64,000 nucleotides of DNA from an uncultured Bacteroides sp. (GCA_900552645.1 USAN01000001.1:434001-498000); one strand, 5' to 3'; positions 46,703 through 55,522 are shown, counted from the first letter of the stretch. Notes: generated by a model from the letters alone, not told the origin. Translations and numbers: made by a program.

Positions 46703-47779
46703 TTATAATCCCAGAGGCACTAGTTCTAATTGATTAATGGATTCATTTATGTATTGTAGAGATTCGTGCACTTTGAGTACTTCTTCATAGTTCCAAAATT
46801 TGACTTCTCCATTTATTGGTAAGGCTGCTATTTCTTTCTTGATTTTCTCGATCTGTTTTTCGTCAGTAACGGCGACAATACCTTGTACTGCCTTGTTGTT
46901 CTTAGCTTTCATCAAATTGAGAATTAAGCTATCAATAGAGCCGGATGTTTGTACTTCAAATACATAAATCACACGTCCCATATTCCCTATAGTTACCTCC
47001 CAAATGATATCAACAACGGCTCCATCTGCAACTTTCTTTTCAACCTCCGCTCTGAAACCAAGGCAACGACCTATTTCTGCGAGTTTATCTCGAATGTCGT
47101 TGTGTATAAATAGATCTTCTTTGCCGCTTTTAGCTGGCAGTTTTTCTTCCTTACTTGAAGGCGCACACATTTCTGTGGTAGTTTGTAGCTCTTGCCAAAT
47201 AAATGTATTAAGCGTTAGCATATTACTAACCTCAATAATACCTTCTTTATCTGCAAACTCAACTATCTCACGACCATACTTAGACAACGCTTCATACGTT
47301 TTGCCATTTAGACGAGCTTCATAACGAGGAATATTCGGAATCTCTAAGGCTGTAAATCCGTTATAAGTTTTACGATTCCAGATAAGATATTCCGTAGGGT
47401 ATGTTTTACAAAGTAGTTCACTCATAATAGCAGGTCCAACACCTTTTATCTTGGAGCGGAATTCATCCCATCGTTTATCGATAGTAGAGTTGCCATAGAT
47501 CAGATTTGTGAACTGCTCACGCAATAGCGGCATACCATTGGCTTCGATGATATTATCTACCTGATAGTGCTTATTACCCCACATAGCCATAGCCCACAGA
47601 GGAGCAAGATAATCAAATAGATCATCTTCTGTCATACTCTGCAAACGCTCTTTAGCATAGCTTTGCGTAGTGGTTGCAAGTAACTCCCTTTCGGTTTGTT
47701 CCGACAGAGCCTGCGATTTATTTGTCTCAAACCACTTTTTAAAAGCGATTAGATATTTTGATAGTTGTTGCGTGTTCAT
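46703..47779 (-). CDS. Helix-hairpin-helix-like / PD-(D/E)XK-type nuclease, partner of the OLD protein
   Basis: A 358-aa protein. The N-terminal half is helical with a hairpin-like KGVGPAIMSELLCKTYP at 112-128, similar to HhH segments that grip the DNA backbone. The C-terminal part (about 225-335) resembles a restriction-type nuclease fold: acid D257 in ADGAVVDIIWEV, then FEVQTSG with E275-x-Q277, an ExQ variant of the usual ExK. Its start overlaps the stop of the OLD gene by 4 bp, so the two are likely made together and may act as a complex. I know of no exact named system for this pair. Confidence 0.65.
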   Translation of the reverse strand: MNTQQLSKYLIAFKKWFETNKSQALSEQTERELLATTTQSYAKERLQSMTEDDLFDYLAPLWAMAMWGNKHYQVDNIIEANGMPLLREQFTNLIYGNSTIDKRWDEFRSKIKGVGPAIMSELLCKTYPTEYLIWNRKTYNGFTALEIPNIPRYEARLNGKTYEALSKYGREIVEFADKEGIIEVSNMLTLNTFIWQELQTTTEMCAPSSKEEKLPAKSGKEDLFIHNDIRDKLAEIGRCLGFRAEVEKKVADGAVVDIIWEVTIGNMGRVIYVFEVQTSGSIDSLILNLMKAKNNKAVQGIVAVTDEKQIEKIKKEIAALPINGEVKFWNYEEVLKVHESLQYINESINQLELVPLGL

Positions 47780-49674
47780 TTCGCTGAAGTTATCTCTAGA
47801 AGTTTATCTAAAAGCGGCTCGAAGCCATTATAATCTTGGTCGGCAAAGGTGTGATATTTTTGTTCGATCTTTGTTTTTATCTTATCACTTGTTGAACTTT
47901 TAATTATTTTATATTCATTGAATCTGCTTTTTAAGTGAAGTTCACTAACGATGTCATTGTATACATTTTTATCAAACAGATCTTCAACAAAATATGGTTT
48001 TGTTATCTTTTCTATAGAGACAGGAATACTATAATTTTCAAGATAAAACACATTCTCTAATTGAGTATGTTGAGTTTTAAGAGCGTCTATTTTCTTCCAT
48101 CCCTCTAATCCAGCTTTGTCATAGTCAAATATATATATAATTTTTTTTGCATTTGGAAGGAGTTTAATTATTACATCATTGAAGAATGAGTCGGTGTTTC
48201 CGGCACTTCCCATAGGTATGAAAGCTAATTGACTCAGAGATTCATATTTTTTATCTTTTTTCGCAAATACATTAATTGCTTTTCTTAAGTATTTAATATC
48301 ATAAGTTCCTTCAACGATAAGCGTAATAGGAGCAGATAGAATGAATGCACCTTCAAAAAGATTTACATTACCACCCGATAGTTCTGTAATTTGTTTTAAT
48401 TTATTAGAGTCTTCTAACTTGCCATTAACTATATGACGTACATTTTCAGCACGCATAATATTTACAAAAAGTGGAGAATGTGTAGTAACAATATTATACC
48501 TGTTTTTTGTATAAATCAACTTTAGTAAATCTGATTTTCTTGAGATATGGATATGTGAATCAGGTTCGTCAAACATACAGAGACTTTCTTTTGATGCAAG
48601 AATATGGATCATAGTGTTTGCTATAATCATTTTCTTCTCTCCTTCGCTTAGTCCTTCAATATTTCCTTTTTCTGCAAAAGAAATATTGATTTTTGTTATG
48701 ACTTGGCTATCACTTTCGCTACTGCATTTGTATAAACAATAAAATAATGTACTGGCTTGTTCTATAAAACTGATCTCACTTATTAAATCTCTAAACTCAC
48801 TAACAGTATAAGAATTTCTTTCTTTAAGTTTCTCTATTAATGCCTCTGTTTGTGTTCCTTCCCATTTCTTTAGATTTACTAATTTATAATCAAAAGAAAT
48901 TTTACACTCACAGCCTTTAATTATTGAATCAACAAAGGGTACAACATCTATGTCCTCTGAAAATAATAAAACTAAAAATGACAGTTCCCATTGATATTTA
49001 CTGATATTAAACAAAAATGGAGGTGTAAAGCTTGGTGTTGCTGTTACCTTATTGCAAAATTTTTCATAAATTGGCTTATAGTATTTCTTCCATAATCTAG
49101 TATCTTCACCGCTATATGAAACAATGATGTTTTTAGGCAGGATATCTAGAGTAATTTTACTACCATTTTTTAATTTTCCATCATGTATTTCATAATACTC
49201 ACCTTTGAGGATATAGCTTATTCTATATTTAAAATCGCACGGGTATTTTCTTAATCCATCAGTTAATGTTGCAATATGATAAAGGCTGTAAAAAATAGCA
49301 CTAATAGCTTCTATAACATTACTTTTACCTGAACCATTAAGACCGATAAAGCAACAATACCTATCGGTATTTTCAAAATTCACATCTATTTCTAAATTCT
49401 TATAACCTTGTACATTCAGTGAATATAATTGAAAATCATTAGACTTGATTTTATATCGAAAAGATAATTTCATTATCTCATCAATATTACCATTTTGATA
49501 AGAAGGAGTTGTCTCTATATTATAAGTGTCAAGGAATGAATCCATTACAGTATTATTACCAGACGTTCTTTTTTCAAATCCAAACGCATTTACGAACTTG
49601 CGCTTTGTTATTGAAATTGGCAATTTAGTAATCTCTATATTTTTAACTATTTCTATAAGTTCTTTTTTTGTCAT
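47776..49674 (-). CDS. OLD-family ATPase with C-terminal TOPRIM nuclease domain
   Basis: A 632-aa protein. The ABC/SMC-like ATPase has Walker A GLNGSGKS (111-118), signature LSEGEKK (342-348), Walker B LCMFDEPD (365-372) and the switch histidine in TTHSP (H399). The TOPRIM domain follows, with TLIVEGTYD (catalytic glutamate E455) and YIFDYDKAGLEGW (D517, D519). This is the layout of OLD/GajA-type phage-defense nucleases. Unlike Gabija there is no UvrD-like helicase next door; the neighbour is an HhH/PD-(D/E)XK protein. The N-terminal ~80 residues before the ATPase are an unusual extra helical segment. It starts 5 bp after the specificity subunit gene. Confidence 0.85.
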   Translation of the reverse strand: MTKKELIEIVKNIEITKLPISITKRKFVNAFGFEKRTSGNNTVMDSFLDTYNIETTPSYQNGNIDEIMKLSFRYKIKSNDFQLYSLNVQGYKNLEIDVNFENTDRYCCFIGLNGSGKSNVIEAISAIFYSLYHIATLTDGLRKYPCDFKYRISYILKGEYYEIHDGKLKNGSKITLDILPKNIIVSYSGEDTRLWKKYYKPIYEKFCNKVTATPSFTPPFLFNISKYQWELSFLVLLFSEDIDVVPFVDSIIKGCECKISFDYKLVNLKKWEGTQTEALIEKLKERNSYTVSEFRDLISEISFIEQASTLFYCLYKCSSESDSQVITKINISFAEKGNIEGLSEGEKKMIIANTMIHILASKESLCMFDEPDSHIHISRKSDLLKLIYTKNRYNIVTTHSPLFVNIMRAENVRHIVNGKLEDSNKLKQITELSGGNVNLFEGAFILSAPITLIVEGTYDIKYLRKAINVFAKKDKKYESLSQLAFIPMGSAGNTDSFFNDVIIKLLPNAKKIIYIFDYDKAGLEGWKKIDALKTQHTQLENVFYLENYSIPVSIEKITKPYFVEDLFDKNVYNDIVSELHLKSRFNEYKIIKSSTSDKIKTKIEQKYHTFADQDYNGFEPLLDKLLEITSAK

Positions 49675-49679
49675 AGCTA

Positions 49680-51053
49680 TTAAAATATTTTTTGTTTGAA
49701 GTTTTTTAGTGCGGTGCTACGGTTTTCAGTGGCTTGAGTACGGAGCGTTTTTATTTGCTCTTTCAGACTATTGATATGTTCTACTATCTCATTTTGTATT
49801 TGAATAGATGGTAATGGAACTTTAATCTTTAATAGATTATTTATTCCTAATTCTGTCTGTTTAGTCGTTTGAGCAGACTTTATTGAATTTACCTGACATT
49901 GCCCATATTCACTATTGAAAACTTCTACATAATAATTAGGATTTAGCATATCACTATCAAGCCTTAATAGCAATACATGACTATCATATAGTAATCCAGC
50001 ATACTTCTCCTTCACAATAGAAGAACGACCGATAGTGCCTTCACCTGTTGAGTTTACTAAAATATCACCATATTTGGTGAGGAATTTATCATCAATGTTA
50101 CTTAACCACTTTTCATTAACGGATTTAGCCCAAACCACTTCTATACTATTCCATCTTACGCATTTTTGATTAAGGATCGACTTCAATGAATTAGTGTCAT
50201 ATTTAGGACTTTTCCCTCTAAATGCGTCAATCACCAAATTTGGAGATTGTTCTAATGAAATAGCATTAAATAATTTAGATGAAAAGTTTGAGGAGTTAAC
50301 TATTTTATCTGTTCCCCATTCTTGTATATCTCTATATGATACAAGTTTTAAACCTTTATTATTAGTATCTTTAGATTTACTCAAACCCAATTTATCATAA
50401 ATGTATGTTTGAATGTCGGATTGGAGATGTGTAGCAAGTGCTTCTTGCTCTGCTGCAAGTGTTATTAGTGTATTATACGCATTCACTAACTCATTTTGCT
50501 CCTCTAAACTTGGTAATGGTATTTTTATATCCAAAAACTTTACTTCTTCAATACGTTGACGATTAGTTGTACCGCTACTACAAGTTTGACAAAACTCGAT
50601 AAATTCTTGGGTAGTTGATACAAGCACTAAATACTGAGGATTTATTTTTCTCAAATCAAAATCATACGGTAAAAACTCTTGCGTAACAATAGCTCCTTCT
50701 AATTCGGCAGGTATTATTCCCATTGCTCCATTACGAGCGTCAATCTTAGATAAAATAAATTGACCTTCAGAAACAAGATACTGCCTCTTTGTTCCAATAT
50801 TTTTACCCTCTACTTCATCTCTCTTAACAACTCCACCATTACGAACTCTGATAGTTACTCGTTTATAAGTAACATCATCTTGAATTAATATTTGAGTTTT
50901 ATTTCGCATTAAAAAATCTCCAATACGAACCATTGGGTATGTCGCATTAAATGAAATCTTTGTCTCATTCAAATACTGCACACTCCAATTAAAGAGTCCG
51001 CTAAACGGCACTGTTGTTATATATTTGTGGCTACTTAGCATATCTCTTCCCAA
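49680..51053 (-). CDS. Type I-like (HsdS) DNA specificity subunit with two target-recognition domains
   Basis: A 457-aa protein with two similar halves. Each has a target-recognition domain followed by a conserved helix: IPLPSLEEQNELVNAYNTLI near residue 180 and VPLPSIQIQNEIVEHINSLK near 425. These are the HsdS central and C-terminal conserved regions that dock on the methyltransferase. Two domains imply a bipartite recognition sequence. It overlaps the nuclease-methyltransferase gene by 19 bp. The specificity cannot be predicted. Confidence 0.92.
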   Translation of the reverse strand: MGRDMLSSHKYITTVPFSGLFNWSVQYLNETKISFNATYPMVRIGDFLMRNKTQILIQDDVTYKRVTIRVRNGGVVKRDEVEGKNIGTKRQYLVSEGQFILSKIDARNGAMGIIPAELEGAIVTQEFLPYDFDLRKINPQYLVLVSTTQEFIEFCQTCSSGTTNRQRIEEVKFLDIKIPLPSLEEQNELVNAYNTLITLAAEQEALATHLQSDIQTYIYDKLGLSKSKDTNNKGLKLVSYRDIQEWGTDKIVNSSNFSSKLFNAISLEQSPNLVIDAFRGKSPKYDTNSLKSILNQKCVRWNSIEVVWAKSVNEKWLSNIDDKFLTKYGDILVNSTGEGTIGRSSIVKEKYAGLLYDSHVLLLRLDSDMLNPNYYVEVFNSEYGQCQVNSIKSAQTTKQTELGINNLLKIKVPLPSIQIQNEIVEHINSLKEQIKTLRTQATENRSTALKNFKQKIF

Positions 51054-53305
51054 TCTTTATTGTTTAGCTTTCTAAACAGTTTATCATTCTCAACCTTATA
51101 ATCGTACTTTATCGAAAGAGATTCCCATAGATTGTTCTTTATTCGATATGGCGTATATTCTTTTAAAAGATCTTTCAGCTCATTCTCGCACTCGGCCCCA
51201 GTTGTAGTTATACCAGCCTTTTCGACCTGAGCAATAGGTATCTGATAATCAAAGCGATCTTTAACTACATTCTTACGTTTAAGAATCTCATTTTTAATCG
51301 CGATATGCAGTAATTTGAGTTCTCGCTTTTTATCATTAATATCTTTTTTATTGTTTTCTGTGTCAGCAATAAACTCTTCTAAAGGGGTTAACCTATCAGC
51401 ATACATAGCATAAACCTCCTCCTCAACCTCTTTTACGATCTTTTTATACTGCTTTTGTTCAGCAATGGTGAATTTCTTGAAAAACATTAAGCTTGGCTTA
51501 ACCGTAGCACCTGAGGCCATAAATACATCTTGAGGAATAGAAGCAATAAGTATAATCTTAGCCATACTCTCAAACATCTCTCTAACAGCTTGCAAATTAG
51601 TATTATTCAAAACACCTTCTGGCAGAACAATACCCAAACGACCACCTGGTTTAAGCAATCGTAAACAACGCTCAATGAAAAGTACCTCTGTTAATCCACT
51701 CAGTTTACCTGAATCATAAAGGCTCAGAACAGATTTATTTACATTGTTATTTATTTGAGACAATGCTTTTTGATAAGTACTCTTACCGTATTTAGCTTCA
51801 TATCTTGCAATCTTAGTCGCATCTTTCTCTTGATCTGCTTCGGTAATTTTTAATGATTTTTCGACTCTCGCTCCAAATGGAGGATTAGTCAATATCACAT
51901 CAAATCTATTTTCGAAAATGCCATTAATATTTAACAATCCATCTCTATGATGCACACCGCAGTGCCCATCACCGTGCATAATCATATTCATCTTGGCAGT
52001 ATGTGCCATACGAGGATTGGCATCTGTACCATAGATACAATTATTTGCCAAATGATGAAGTCTGGTATTATTTTGGTGAGTGTCCAATTCTTTCTCTAAA
52101 GCCTCAATGTAAGGATTAATTTTAACACGATCTTCATATGTTATTTCATCATCATTCGTTGCATTGTCACCCAATATAGATTTATATATTTTCTTCTTTT
52201 CATTTCTAATATCCTCCTCTATTTTAGAACGAATATATTCAAATGTCCTTATCAAAAAACCACCGCTACCACAACAAGGGTCACACATAACCTCTCCCTC
52301 TACTGGATCAAGCACCTCTACCATAAAATCAACAACTGTCCGAGGCGTAAAGAACTGACCAAGCTCACCACGGAAAGTTCTACCTAAGAATCTTTCAAAG
52401 GCAATACCCTTCACATCATCAGAGGTAGTTGATAGATTATATTTTTCAAGCTCCTTTACAATAGCCTCAAAACTTGCATGTTTGATTTTTATTTTATCAT
52501 TTGAATCAAATAAATCATCATCCTTAAATTTTGATTTGGTTAGTTCAAACCAGTAATCCATATATGGAATATCACCTTCTATTCCATTACGTTGAATATT
52601 TACAGGCTTAATGTTTTTATTATAATACGTTTCTTGTTTTATGAATTGCGTTAATGAAAAGATATTATCTTCATCAGGGTTACGTTCATAGTGTATTTTC
52701 ATAAATAAGATTTTGCTAATCTCATCAAAGGCAGCTTCAGGAGATAGTTTATCATTATTCCTAATGATATTGTGGCACTTTAGCAACAATTTACTAAATT
52801 CATCACGAGTAAATGATTTAGTCTGAGCTAACAACTCTTTTATTTTCTTATCATTACCAACATCCCCACATTTTGGGATATCCAAAATTTCATCTCCTAA
52901 ATCAGAAGGGTAACCTTCTATATTTACTTGAAATATCTTGGTGTGTTTAAGGTTGGTCGTAACAAAGAATGGAGCCTTTACATATTTTGCATAATGAGAT
53001 CCTTGCCAGTAATCTCCTTCATTAATATTGATATTTTCAGCTTTACATTCAACTACAATTATGGGAGCTTCGTTGTGAACAGCTTCTTTAGTTGCCCACA
53101 CAACAATATCAGCACTTGCCTTTCCTGTACCTCGATTGTTTTCCTCTGCAAAAGTTTCTTCTTGAACCATTTGATCAAGAGAGTATCCATAGTTATTTAC
53201 AAGTCGGCAAATATATTCTTGACGCACCTTTTCTTCAGGAGTGAGAATTAATTCTTTATTTTTTAGTGGTGCAAAAATCATGTTTTCTTTTATTTTTATT
53301 TCCAT
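51035..53305 (-). CDS. Fused PD-(D/E)XK endonuclease and N6-adenine methyltransferase (BcgI-like restriction-modification subunit)
   Basis: A 756-aa protein. The N-terminal ~130 residues form an HSDR_N_2-type nuclease: D66 in KASADIVVW and E86-C-K88 in VVECKAEN. A helical linker leads to an N6_Mtase domain with FTPRTVVDFMVEVL, the cofactor-binding DPCCGSGG (342-349) and catalytic NPPF (474-477). Cutting and methylating activities in one chain with a separate specificity subunit is the layout of type IIB enzymes such as BcgI. No helicase/translocase (HsdR) is present in the window. A C-terminal ~100-residue helical region follows. It overlaps both neighbours, showing tight co-expression. Confidence 0.88.
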   Translation of the reverse strand: MEIKIKENMIFAPLKNKELILTPEEKVRQEYICRLVNNYGYSLDQMVQEETFAEENNRGTGKASADIVVWATKEAVHNEAPIIVVECKAENININEGDYWQGSHYAKYVKAPFFVTTNLKHTKIFQVNIEGYPSDLGDEILDIPKCGDVGNDKKIKELLAQTKSFTRDEFSKLLLKCHNIIRNNDKLSPEAAFDEISKILFMKIHYERNPDEDNIFSLTQFIKQETYYNKNIKPVNIQRNGIEGDIPYMDYWFELTKSKFKDDDLFDSNDKIKIKHASFEAIVKELEKYNLSTTSDDVKGIAFERFLGRTFRGELGQFFTPRTVVDFMVEVLDPVEGEVMCDPCCGSGGFLIRTFEYIRSKIEEDIRNEKKKIYKSILGDNATNDDEITYEDRVKINPYIEALEKELDTHQNNTRLHHLANNCIYGTDANPRMAHTAKMNMIMHGDGHCGVHHRDGLLNINGIFENRFDVILTNPPFGARVEKSLKITEADQEKDATKIARYEAKYGKSTYQKALSQINNNVNKSVLSLYDSGKLSGLTEVLFIERCLRLLKPGGRLGIVLPEGVLNNTNLQAVREMFESMAKIILIASIPQDVFMASGATVKPSLMFFKKFTIAEQKQYKKIVKEVEEEVYAMYADRLTPLEEFIADTENNKKDINDKKRELKLLHIAIKNEILKRKNVVKDRFDYQIPIAQVEKAGITTTGAECENELKDLLKEYTPYRIKNNLWESLSIKYDYKVENDKLFRKLNNKDWEEIC

Positions 53306-53502
53306 ATATTGCTTTTAATCAAATCTTTTACATCCACCTGAAGAATCTCGGCAATATCAAACAGTCCTTCTAAACTAGGTTGTCTTCTATTGCATACATA
53401 AGCATTTACAATGCTGAAACTTTTTCCAAGCTTTTCTGCAAGCCATTTTTGTTTAATCCCTTTTTCTTCAAGCACCTCTTTTATTCGGTTCATGTTACTC
53501 AT
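53296..53502 (-). CDS. XRE-family HTH regulator of the restriction operon (C-protein-like)
   Basis: A 68-aa helix-turn-helix protein: IKQKWLAEKLGKSFSIVNAYVCNRRQPSLEGLFDIAEIL is a standard XRE domain filling the whole chain. First gene of the operon, it overlaps the restriction-methylation gene by 10 bp. Small XRE controller proteins often time restriction after methylation in new hosts. Direct CAAAT-type repeats lie just upstream and could be its operator. Confidence 0.85.
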   Translation of the reverse strand: MSNMNRIKEVLEEKGIKQKWLAEKLGKSFSIVNAYVCNRRQPSLEGLFDIAEILQVDVKDLIKSNIWK

Positions 53503-53513
53503 ATTTACCGTTT

Positions 53514-53535
53514 CAAATGTATAAATGCAAATATA
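53514..53535 (-). promoter_or_regulatory. Candidate promoter/operator of the defense operon
   Basis: On the plus strand CAAATGTA (53514-53521) and CAAATATA (53528-53535) form a 14-bp-spaced direct repeat. On the minus strand each reads as TAnnTTTG. One may be the -7 element and the pair may be a binding site for the XRE regulator encoded 12 bp further on. Confidence 0.45.
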
Positions 53536-53618
53536 TGAAAAAATATGCTCTGTAAAGATGAAATAAGATAATTCTTAGTACTAGAAACTATATTGTGAGT
53601 TTTATGAAGATTTTTCTT

Positions 53619-53626
53619 TATCTTTG
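53619..53626 (+). promoter_or_regulatory. Candidate -7 element driving the structured leader
   Basis: TATCTTTG matches TAnnTTTG. A TTG at 53593-53595 lies about 23 bp upstream and could be the -33 element. Predicted transcription begins just after and runs through the structured region. Confidence 0.6.
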
Positions 53627-53632
53627 CATTAG

Positions 53633-53846
53633 AATAAAATAATCGGAGTAATCCGAAAAGACATATTAACTTTGCGTTCACAACGCATCTTGAGACTAGA
53701 AAACTGGTAATTTAATGGAGATCAAGATGAGATTGTGCAACGCTCGTACTGTATTGTGATATATGGTACGGGCTTGCTTATTTCGTCTCCATAGGTATAC
53801 CAGTACCTCTAGTCCGATTTAGGTGAGTTCCGTACCATTCTTTTTT
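53633..53846 (+). ncRNA. Structured RNA leader with competing terminator-like hairpin
   Basis: A nested set of pairings is visible: TGCGTT/AACGCA (53673-53687), GACTAGA/TCTAGTC (53694-53700 with 53808-53814), ACTGGTA/TACCAGT (53703-53709 with 53798-53804), ATGGAGA/TCTCCAT (53715-53721 with 53786-53792) and GCTCGTAC/GTACGGGC (53742-53749 with 53766-53773). Together these make one long, interrupted hairpin. An alternative 9-bp pairing, ATGGTACGG/CCGTACCAT (53763-53771 with 53830-53838), overlaps the innermost stem and is followed by six Ts. That looks like an attenuator or riboswitch-like leader for the genes downstream, or a stand-alone RNA. I do not recognise a named family. Confidence 0.65.
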
Positions 53847-53891
53847 GATCGGGATTTAAGTGAATGCTTTAAACTTAAATTACGATTGCCT

Positions 53892-54347
53892 ATGAACTTT
53901 CCAGACCACCCATTACTTCAAGTATCTCTTGATGTTTACCACAGTTTTCCAAAACTTACTACCGACCTTCTTCCAGACGAATGTTTGAATGCCTGGACAG
54001 CTACTCATATTTCTGAAGCTTATCAGAATAAAATAGGCTTTGGCTTATTTATGATTATTTATAGTGCACTGAAGATAAATGAACAAGATTCAATAAATAT
54101 GGCAGACGATTCTAATACGGTAGAATATGACTCTGATGTTGAAGAACTCAATTCCTATTATACAAAGTTCCAACAAACATTAATGGCTGAACAAGTATGC
54201 CGTCAGTTGGATATTAAAATGAAACCTATCATGATTTTTGATATTGCTCATTACCCTGCTGGTTTCCAATTAGCCATTGACAAAACTGCAGTCGAGAAAG
54301 CCCAGATGTTCAGATCTTTGATGAGTGATAGAGGTATTGACTTGTAA
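53892..54347 (+). CDS. Hypothetical protein of the mobile element
   Basis: I place the start at the ATG at 53892 (151 aa), because a GTG at 53823 in the same frame lies inside the leader's terminator-like arm; that longer form would be 174 aa. The protein is acidic with no signal or membrane segment. Segments such as HPLLQVSLDVYHSFPKL and KIGFGLFMIIYSALKINEQD show amphipathic helices. I do not recognise the family. It is the first gene after the structured RNA and precedes three other small genes on the same strand. Confidence 0.6.
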   Translation: MNFPDHPLLQVSLDVYHSFPKLTTDLLPDECLNAWTATHISEAYQNKIGFGLFMIIYSALKINEQDSINMADDSNTVEYDSDVEELNSYYTKFQQTLMAEQVCRQLDIKMKPIMIFDIAHYPAGFQLAIDKTAVEKAQMFRSLMSDRGIDL

Positions 54348-54358
54348 TATCTACGATT

Positions 54359-54637
54359 ATGTATGAATATATATTCCCTATTGTTGTCATTGGACTTGCG
54401 ATTTTAATCGTATATCTGGTTGTGCGAACAATATACCGCTGGATTAAACGGATTATACTATTATGGCGTAGCCGTTGTAAGAAAGCTGCTATTATACATC
54501 TTATCAAAGGATTGATTGTATTTGGTATCATCTTCCTGATAGGCTATTTTATCAAACAGATTGCTGTTGTGGCAATTGCTGTTGTAATGGGTGCAGCGTG
54601 GTTAAGAAGTAGACCAGTGCGTGTTTATATAGATTGA
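54359..54637 (+). CDS. Small membrane protein
   Basis: A 92-aa protein with an N-terminal membrane helix (IVVIGLAILIVYLVV), a basic segment (WIKRIILLWRSRCKKAA) and one or two further hydrophobic stretches (LIVFGIIFLIGYF, VAVVAIAVVMGAAWL). It starts 11 bp after the preceding gene. No known family is recognised; it may be an envelope protein carried by the element. Confidence 0.6.
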   Translation: MYEYIFPIVVIGLAILIVYLVVRTIYRWIKRIILLWRSRCKKAAIIHLIKGLIVFGIIFLIGYFIKQIAVVAIAVVMGAAWLRSRPVRVYID

Positions 54638-54662
54638 GTTTAATTATAAATATTATAACACT

Positions 54663-55139
54663 ATGAAATTAGAAAAATCTTTTTTGTTTTTTGCGATCAT
54701 GGCTTGTACTTTATTGTTCGCATCATGTAATAAGAATGACGGTTTTGACATTGATGATGATGACACAAACTTAGAAGTAGGCATACATAAGTATGTTATA
54801 GAGGTAACTGGTAATGATGAAGTAATGCAGGTTATTTCTATTGCTGGTAATACTCCTACAGCGATAGCAAAGCTTTATGATGAAAATGGGGAATATTTGG
54901 GTGAATCATTTACCGATATTACAACAGTAGGGAAAAGAAAAAGAATGGTTTGTCAAACAGGTAACAATGGCGAGAATCTCACTTTAGTATATTCTCTGCT
55001 GGGTAATGATACCGATAAAGCTCATGTAAAGATCACTTCATTTATTGGCAAAAAACAAGTGCACAATATTGAAAAGGAGCTTGATGCTGCTGGAGATACC
55101 TTTCATTATAATATAACTTTGCAAACTGCAAGTTATTAA
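54663..55139 (+). CDS. Hypothetical lipoprotein
   Basis: A 158-aa protein with a lipoprotein signal (IMACTLLFASCNKND, lipidated cysteine about residue 22), an acidic linker (DIDDDDTNLEVG) and a beta-rich body. No characterised domain is seen. It belongs to the small + strand group following the structured leader and lies 25 bp after the small membrane protein. Confidence 0.68.
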   Translation: MKLEKSFLFFAIMACTLLFASCNKNDGFDIDDDDTNLEVGIHKYVIEVTGNDEVMQVISIAGNTPTAIAKLYDENGEYLGESFTDITTVGKRKRMVCQTGNNGENLTLVYSLLGNDTDKAHVKITSFIGKKQVHNIEKELDAAGDTFHYNITLQTASY

Positions 55140-55249
55140 AAAGTATTTCTATATAAATGCATGAATATATATTTATATAATCATATATTTATGTATTTAT
55201 ATAGTTATATAGTTTAAACTCTCTGTATAGTATTTATAATAAGTATTTT

Positions 55250-55522
55250 ATGCATATATTGTTTGTGTTTTTTTCTTTTGTGCTGATTATTATTGGTGCA
55301 TTAGCCTGGGTTATGATAGATGAAAAATTGCAGAAAAAAAGATTAAACGCAATGAAACATAGCTCGCGATTTATAGAATTATTTTCCTCTGATGAATTAA
55401 AAGAGTTTTTTAATATCCCTGAAGAATATCGTTGCAATCCGTATATGTATAATTCAGAAGGGAAAATTTTTTATGCAGATCGGAGAAATGTTGATAAAGT
55501 CAGAGATTACATTAAAGAATAA
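55250..55522 (+). CDS. Small membrane-anchored hypothetical protein
   Basis: A 90-aa protein with an N-terminal hydrophobic helix (ILFVFFSFVLIIIGALAWVM), then a soluble, charged tail with FFNIPEEYRCNPYMYNSEG. No family recognised. A 110-bp A/T-rich gap separates it from the lipoprotein, so it may be transcribed separately. Confidence 0.55.
   Translation: MHILFVFFSFVLIIIGALAWVMIDEKLQKKRLNAMKHSSRFIELFSSDELKEFFNIPEEYRCNPYMYNSEGKIFYADRRNVDKVRDYIKE

Noticed and set aside
53633..53846. Group II intron or tRNA-like RNA
   Set aside because: No GUGYG 5' end, domain V or reverse transcriptase is visible, and no cloverleaf with a T-loop could be drawn.
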